Source of the DNA: Nitrospirota bacterium
GTDB taxonomy: Bacteria > Nitrospirota > Nitrospiria > Nitrospirales > UBA8639
Direction of reading: 5' to 3'
Length of the DNA stretch: 7,201 bases
NCBI GenBank assembly: GCA_003233615.1
Contig: QIMB01000185.1
Span: 1-7,201 of the forward strand
Within the stretch, counting starts at the first letter, position 1. Every line of letters starts with the position of its first letter. Below are positions 5,342-7,201 of this stretch, piece by piece. Below the pieces are notes generated by a model. That model was not told where the DNA came from, did not search any database, and saw only the letters and a program-made list of their open reading frames with translations. The position numbers and the translations under genes were made by a program.

Positions 5342-5548
5342 GGATCATACTGAATTCATGGTTCGAGCCCTGCGATGTTGCTCAGAGGCTCCGTTCCTCA
5401 TCGTGTCATCCAGAGCGGAGCCCGGCGGAGTCGAAGGATCTCGCCCAATCCAATCACTCCATAGCTCAGCCAGATTCGTCGTTGCTCTCAGCATGACAAC
5501 GTGGAGGCAGAGCCTCCTAGGGCTCGAACCATAATTTCTGTATGATCC
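5342..5548. mobile_element. MITE-like 207-bp element with 30-bp terminal inverted repeats
   Basis: The left end 5342-5371 (GGATCATACTGAATTCATGG then TTCGAGCCCT) and the reverse complement of the right end 5519-5548 agree at 27 of 30 bases. The interior has no coding frame but carries a full copy of the dispersed GTCATCC... repeat. ATTCAG directly abuts the left end (5336-5341) and recurs 2 bp beyond the right end (5551-5556), a possible 6-bp target duplication if the element runs to 5550. Non-coding, short and bounded by inverted repeats, it looks like a non-autonomous transposable element; no related transposase is in the window. Confidence 0.62.
5405..5497. repeat. Dispersed repeat, copy 2, nested in the 207-bp element
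   Basis: GTCATCCAGAGCGGAGCCCG followed by GCGGAGTCGAAGGATCT matches copy 1 (4685-4721) at 35 of 37 bases, and the unit closes with GCATGAC (5491-5497), inverse to its opening. It is 25 bp shorter than copy 1 because the inner CTGAGC/GCTCAG segment is missing. Confidence 0.72.
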
Positions 5549-5639
5549 TTATTCAGTGGAACATCACGCGAGGTGGTCTGGCTATACGGTCAAAGCTTAT
5601 GGGCCACACCATATTTCTATATTGAGGGGGTAGGAGGGT

Positions 5640-5765
5640 ATGGACACGACACGGCGGAAATTTTGGGACACCATGAATTTGAATGATCTGGCCAGGAATT
5701 TTTTTGAGGGGTTACAACGTTGTACGTCGCGTGGCTTGTCTTGCAAGCGATTGACGGGTGGTTGA
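5640..5765 (+). pseudogene. Frame-disrupted 5' end of the DUF502 gene
   Basis: From ATG 5640, preceded by GAGGGGG and AGGAGGG, the frame reads MDTTRRKFWDTMNLNDLARN then FFEGL and continues out of register to a TGA at 5763-5765. The LARNFFEGL segment is what DUF502 proteins show just before TM1 (pattern R-x-FxxGL). The rest of the family's sequence resumes in another frame with VTTLYVAW. The family usually has about nine residues with a Pro between the G of FxxGL and the T of the T-hydrophobic-W/Y-V motif; here only about two remain. A deletion of about 19 or 22 bp between about 5708 and 5716 explains both the loss and the shift. It could be natural or a sequencing/assembly error. Confidence 0.6.
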
Positions 5766-6238
5766 ATATTCCTATTCCCGGGGTCGGGTTCCTGGTCACG
5801 CTGAGTCTTATTACTCTGACCGGGCGTTATGCCTCCACGGTTTTTGTGCAAAAAATATTGGATATGATGGAGGGGGTGTTGATTAAAGCACCTTTCGTGA
5901 AGCTGCTCTACACATCCCTTAAAGATTTAATTGCCGCCTTTATGGGTGAAAAGCGTCGATTTGATCAGCCAGTGCTCGTGTGTGTCTCACCAGGAAAGCA
6001 TGGGGAAGCGGTGGGATTTGTGACACGGACAGATTTGGAATTTTTGGGATTACTCAATCATGTCGCTGTGTATTTTCCTCAATCCTATAACTTTGCCGGA
6101 CAACTCCTGGTTTTTCCCAGAGACCAGGTTCGTCCGCTAGAAGCAGAAAGCTCAGAGGTCATGGCCTTCATCGTATCAGGAGGAGTCTCCGGAGGACCGC
6201 AAGGCCGCGGAGCATTAGGGTCTGTTCCTGTTGCATGA
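5720..6238 (+). CDS. DUF502 family membrane protein (N-terminally disrupted)
   Basis: The remaining frame of 172 aa can start only at TTG 5720 or later, because a TGA at 5705-5707 closes it upstream. GAGGGG 9 nt before the TTG could serve as a ribosome-binding site. Family marks (PF04367, the bacterial relatives of plant COV proteins) are clear: IPIPGVGFLVTLSLITLTGR (17-36, second TM), IKAPFVKLLYTSLKDL (55-70), VGFVTRTD (98-105), NFAGQLLVFPRDQV (124-137) and VMAFIVSGGV (147-156). The product would be an inner-membrane protein of unknown function. The first TM helix is shortened, and its N-terminal half lies in the other frame at 5640 onward, so the protein may be non-functional or translated from the internal TTG. 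The 16-residue tail after the SGG motif is Gly/Pro-rich and not distinctive. Confidence 0.82.
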   Translation: MYVAWLVLQAIDGWLNIPIPGVGFLVTLSLITLTGRYASTVFVQKILDMMEGVLIKAPFVKLLYTSLKDLIAAFMGEKRRFDQPVLVCVSPGKHGEAVGFVTRTDLEFLGLLNHVAVYFPQSYNFAGQLLVFPRDQVRPLEAESSEVMAFIVSGGVSGGPQGRGALGSVPVA

Positions 6239-6376
6239 AAGAGTCTCCGTACTGTGGGCGTTCACCCGTGTATCATCTCCTGAGCATATACAACGGCTGG
6301 TTTGTTTGGATCTGCTCAATGGTCTCTTGCTCAGGTACGTGTCACTCTCGACCTATGAGGGTTATGACTAGGAAGT

Positions 6377-6388
6377 GAATACGTATTC
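6377..6388. promoter_or_regulatory. Candidate TetR-family operator O1
   Basis: GAATACGTATTC is a perfect 12-bp palindrome. It is the first of three GAAT-N4-ATTC dyads before the TetR-type gene and lies just upstream of the predicted -35 box. Confidence 0.55.
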
Positions 6389-6392
6389 CATC

Positions 6393-6421
6393 TTGTCGAA
6401 TCTTCATTCACCTATTAGAAT
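6393..6421 (+). promoter_or_regulatory. Predicted sigma-70-type promoter of the TetR-type gene
   Basis: TTGTCG (6393-6398) and TAGAAT (6416-6421) are separated by exactly 17 bp; they match TTGACA at 4 of 6 and TATAAT at 5 of 6 positions. Transcription would start near 6428, giving a leader of about 40 nt. Dyad O2 fills the spacer and O3 overlaps the -10 box and start site, the arrangement expected for an autorepressed gene. Confidence 0.5.
6398..6409. promoter_or_regulatory. Candidate TetR-family operator O2
   Basis: GAATCTTCATTC keeps both GAAT and ATTC half-sites with a non-palindromic centre. It begins 21 bp after O1 and lies inside the promoter spacer. Confidence 0.5.
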
Positions 6422-6429
6422 GCACATTC
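6418..6429. promoter_or_regulatory. Candidate TetR-family operator O3
   Basis: GAATGCACATTC has 5-bp inverted arms (GAATG/CATTC). It begins 20 bp after O2 and overlaps the predicted -10 box and start site. Confidence 0.55.
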
Positions 6430-6466
6430 ACGGCCAAGGAAAACCAACGGTTAGGTGAGAGAAAAC

Positions 6467-7099
6467 GTGGATCAACGGTCACAGCGAAAGCAGCGAGAAT
6501 ATGAGGCACGGAGAGAAGAAATTCTCCTCGCCGCTGAACGCATTTTTTCGCAAAACGGGTTTTTTAAAACCAGCATGGCGGAAATCGCGGAATCAGCCCA
6601 ATTTGCCATGGGCACGGTGTATCGGTTCTTTAAAAGCAAGGAAGAAATCTATATTTCACTTGTCGAGGCGAAGGTTGAGGAACTGTTGAGCCTATTAAAA
6701 GAGGCCAGCAAGAGTGGGTCTACGGGGCCAGATAAACTGCGAGAAGTGATACGCGTCAAATTGGCTTTTGCAGATCAAAATCGTGACTTTTTCCGGATTT
6801 ATGTCTCTGAATGGAGTGGGTTTGAATGGACGGTCAAAAGCGCATTTGGTGATCGTGTGTGGAAGAAATATGTGGCGCAACTCGACTTGGTCGCCAATCT
6901 GATTAAGGAAGGCATTAAAGCCGGGGAATTCCAGAACGTGAATCCAAAAGATGCATCGCTGGCCCTCCATGGCATGTTGAATTCTACGATTTATGTGTGG
7001 ATCTTACAGTCTGGTCCAAAGGAATCTCTGGTGGATAAAGGTGAGTGGTTAGGTTCGCTGTTTTTAGGTGGCATTGGAACGGCAAAAACCTACACGTGA
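6467..7099 (+). CDS. TetR/AcrR-family transcriptional regulator
   Basis: The gene encodes 210 aa from GTG 6467, chosen because AGGTGAG ends 7 nt upstream; GTG 6455, four codons earlier, is possible but its nearest AAGGA is about 14 nt away. Residues about 15-62 are the TetR N-terminal domain: RREEILLAAERIFSQNGF (15-32), then helix-turn-helix TSMAEIAESAQFAMGTVYRF (35-54) and FKSKEEIY (55-62). The rest is the helical ligand-binding and dimerisation domain, with VIRVKLAFADQNRDFFRIYV and a later NPKDASLALHGMLNS segment. Total length is normal for the family (about 190-215). The promoter region has three GAAT-N4-ATTC dyads that likely bind this protein. The next gene starts 13 bp after the stop and is probably co-transcribed; TetR-type genes in this position often control an RND efflux operon. 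The ligand is unknown. Confidence 0.9.
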   Translation: MDQRSQRKQREYEARREEILLAAERIFSQNGFFKTSMAEIAESAQFAMGTVYRFFKSKEEIYISLVEAKVEELLSLLKEASKSGSTGPDKLREVIRVKLAFADQNRDFFRIYVSEWSGFEWTVKSAFGDRVWKKYVAQLDLVANLIKEGIKAGEFQNVNPKDASLALHGMLNSTIYVWILQSGPKESLVDKGEWLGSLFLGGIGTAKTYT

Positions 7100-7112
7100 T
7101 TTCGAAAACATC

Positions 7113-7201
7113 ATGAATATCCTAAAAAACAATATCAGTTTCGTCCTGGCTCTTGTTGTCAGCGTTCTTGTGTTGACAGGTTGCAGTGAACAACAAGCCG
7201 C
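7113..7201 (+). CDS. Lipoprotein N-terminus, possibly an RND efflux periplasmic adaptor (cut by window edge)
   Basis: The frame from ATG 7113 is open to the right edge for 29 codons. It reads MNILKNNISFVLALVVSVLV followed by LTGCSEQQA, a type II signal peptide with a basic n-region (K5), a hydrophobic core and the lipobox LTGC with C24 as the lipidated residue. The product should therefore be anchored to the outside of a membrane. The gap of 13 bp to the TetR-type gene suggests one transcript. A lipoprotein directly after a TetR regulator is often the membrane-fusion adaptor of an RND pump (AcrA-type); this is inference, as no adaptor domain is visible yet. The ribosome-binding site is weak, which may point to translational coupling. 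Confidence 0.72.
   Translation, partial: MNILKNNISFVLALVVSVLVLTGCSEQQA

Larger units (their letters stand above)
5184..5639. other. Intergenic region holding the 207-bp inverted-repeat element
   Basis: The first 150 bp form the upstream region of the 88-aa gene (minus strand) with no promoter I can fix. Then follows the element at 5342-5548, and about 90 bp that must carry the promoter and ribosome-binding region of the DUF502 gene. No coding frame is supported. Confidence 0.6.

Noticed and set aside
5699..5707. Programmed -1 frameshift on the T7 run of the DUF502 gene
   Set aside because: The -1 frame meets TGA at 5705-5707 immediately after the run, so slippage there cannot yield the full protein.
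6279..6335. Inverted repeat CCTGAGCA/TGCTCAGG after the DUF502 gene as terminator
   Set aside because: The 8-bp arms are separated by 41 nt and no U tract follows; it may be chance.
1..7201. CRISPR array, tRNA or rRNA genes
   Set aside because: The repeats seen are few, irregularly spaced and palindromic; no tRNA cloverleaf or rRNA sequence was recognised.

Overview
The window has about 50% GC and bacterial gene structure. The best guess for its origin is a Nitrospira-like member of the Nitrospirota. That rests on the gene set (a stand-alone 4-TM PuuD-like protein, a single-domain Lrp/AsnC ligand-binding protein, a DUF502 protein) and on a 123-bp imperfect palindrome at 1905-2027 of a type I recall from Nitrospira genomes. 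It is inference; no marker gene is present.

Layout. (i) 1-437, minus strand: the N-terminal part of a BtuF-like cobalamin-binding protein that runs off the left edge, divergent from (ii) 631-867, a 78-aa stand-alone Lrp/AsnC ligand-binding domain. (iii) A probable minus-strand two-gene unit: a 30-aa single-TM small protein (1691-1783) followed by a 159-aa PuuD-like membrane protein (1156-1635), ending in a strong intrinsic terminator (1087-1113). (iv) 2109-3233, minus: a fusion of a DUF559/Vsr-like nuclease domain with an Mpg/AAG-type 3-methyladenine DNA glycosylase. The linker between the domains is encoded by degenerate copies of a palindromic repeat that also occurs twice just upstream of the gene. 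(v) 3484-4482, plus: an NAD(P)-dependent epimerase/reductase. (vi) 4483-5640: mostly non-coding, with a small unknown gene (4917-5183, minus) between two related repeat clusters. One cluster is a 207-bp element with 30-bp terminal inverted repeats. (vii) 5640-6238: a DUF502 membrane-protein gene whose 5' end is in a different frame from the rest, consistent with a roughly 20-bp deletion in TM1. (viii) 6467-7099: a TetR-family regulator behind a promoter overlapped by three evenly spaced GAAT-N4-ATTC dyads, followed after 13 bp by the start of a lipoprotein gene cut by the right edge, possibly an efflux adaptor.

The most notable signals are the nuclease-glycosylase fusion with its repeat-derived linker, the phased operator array before the TetR gene, the MITE-like 207-bp element, and the 30-aa membrane protein preceding the PuuD-like gene. 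No CRISPR array, tRNA or rRNA was seen.
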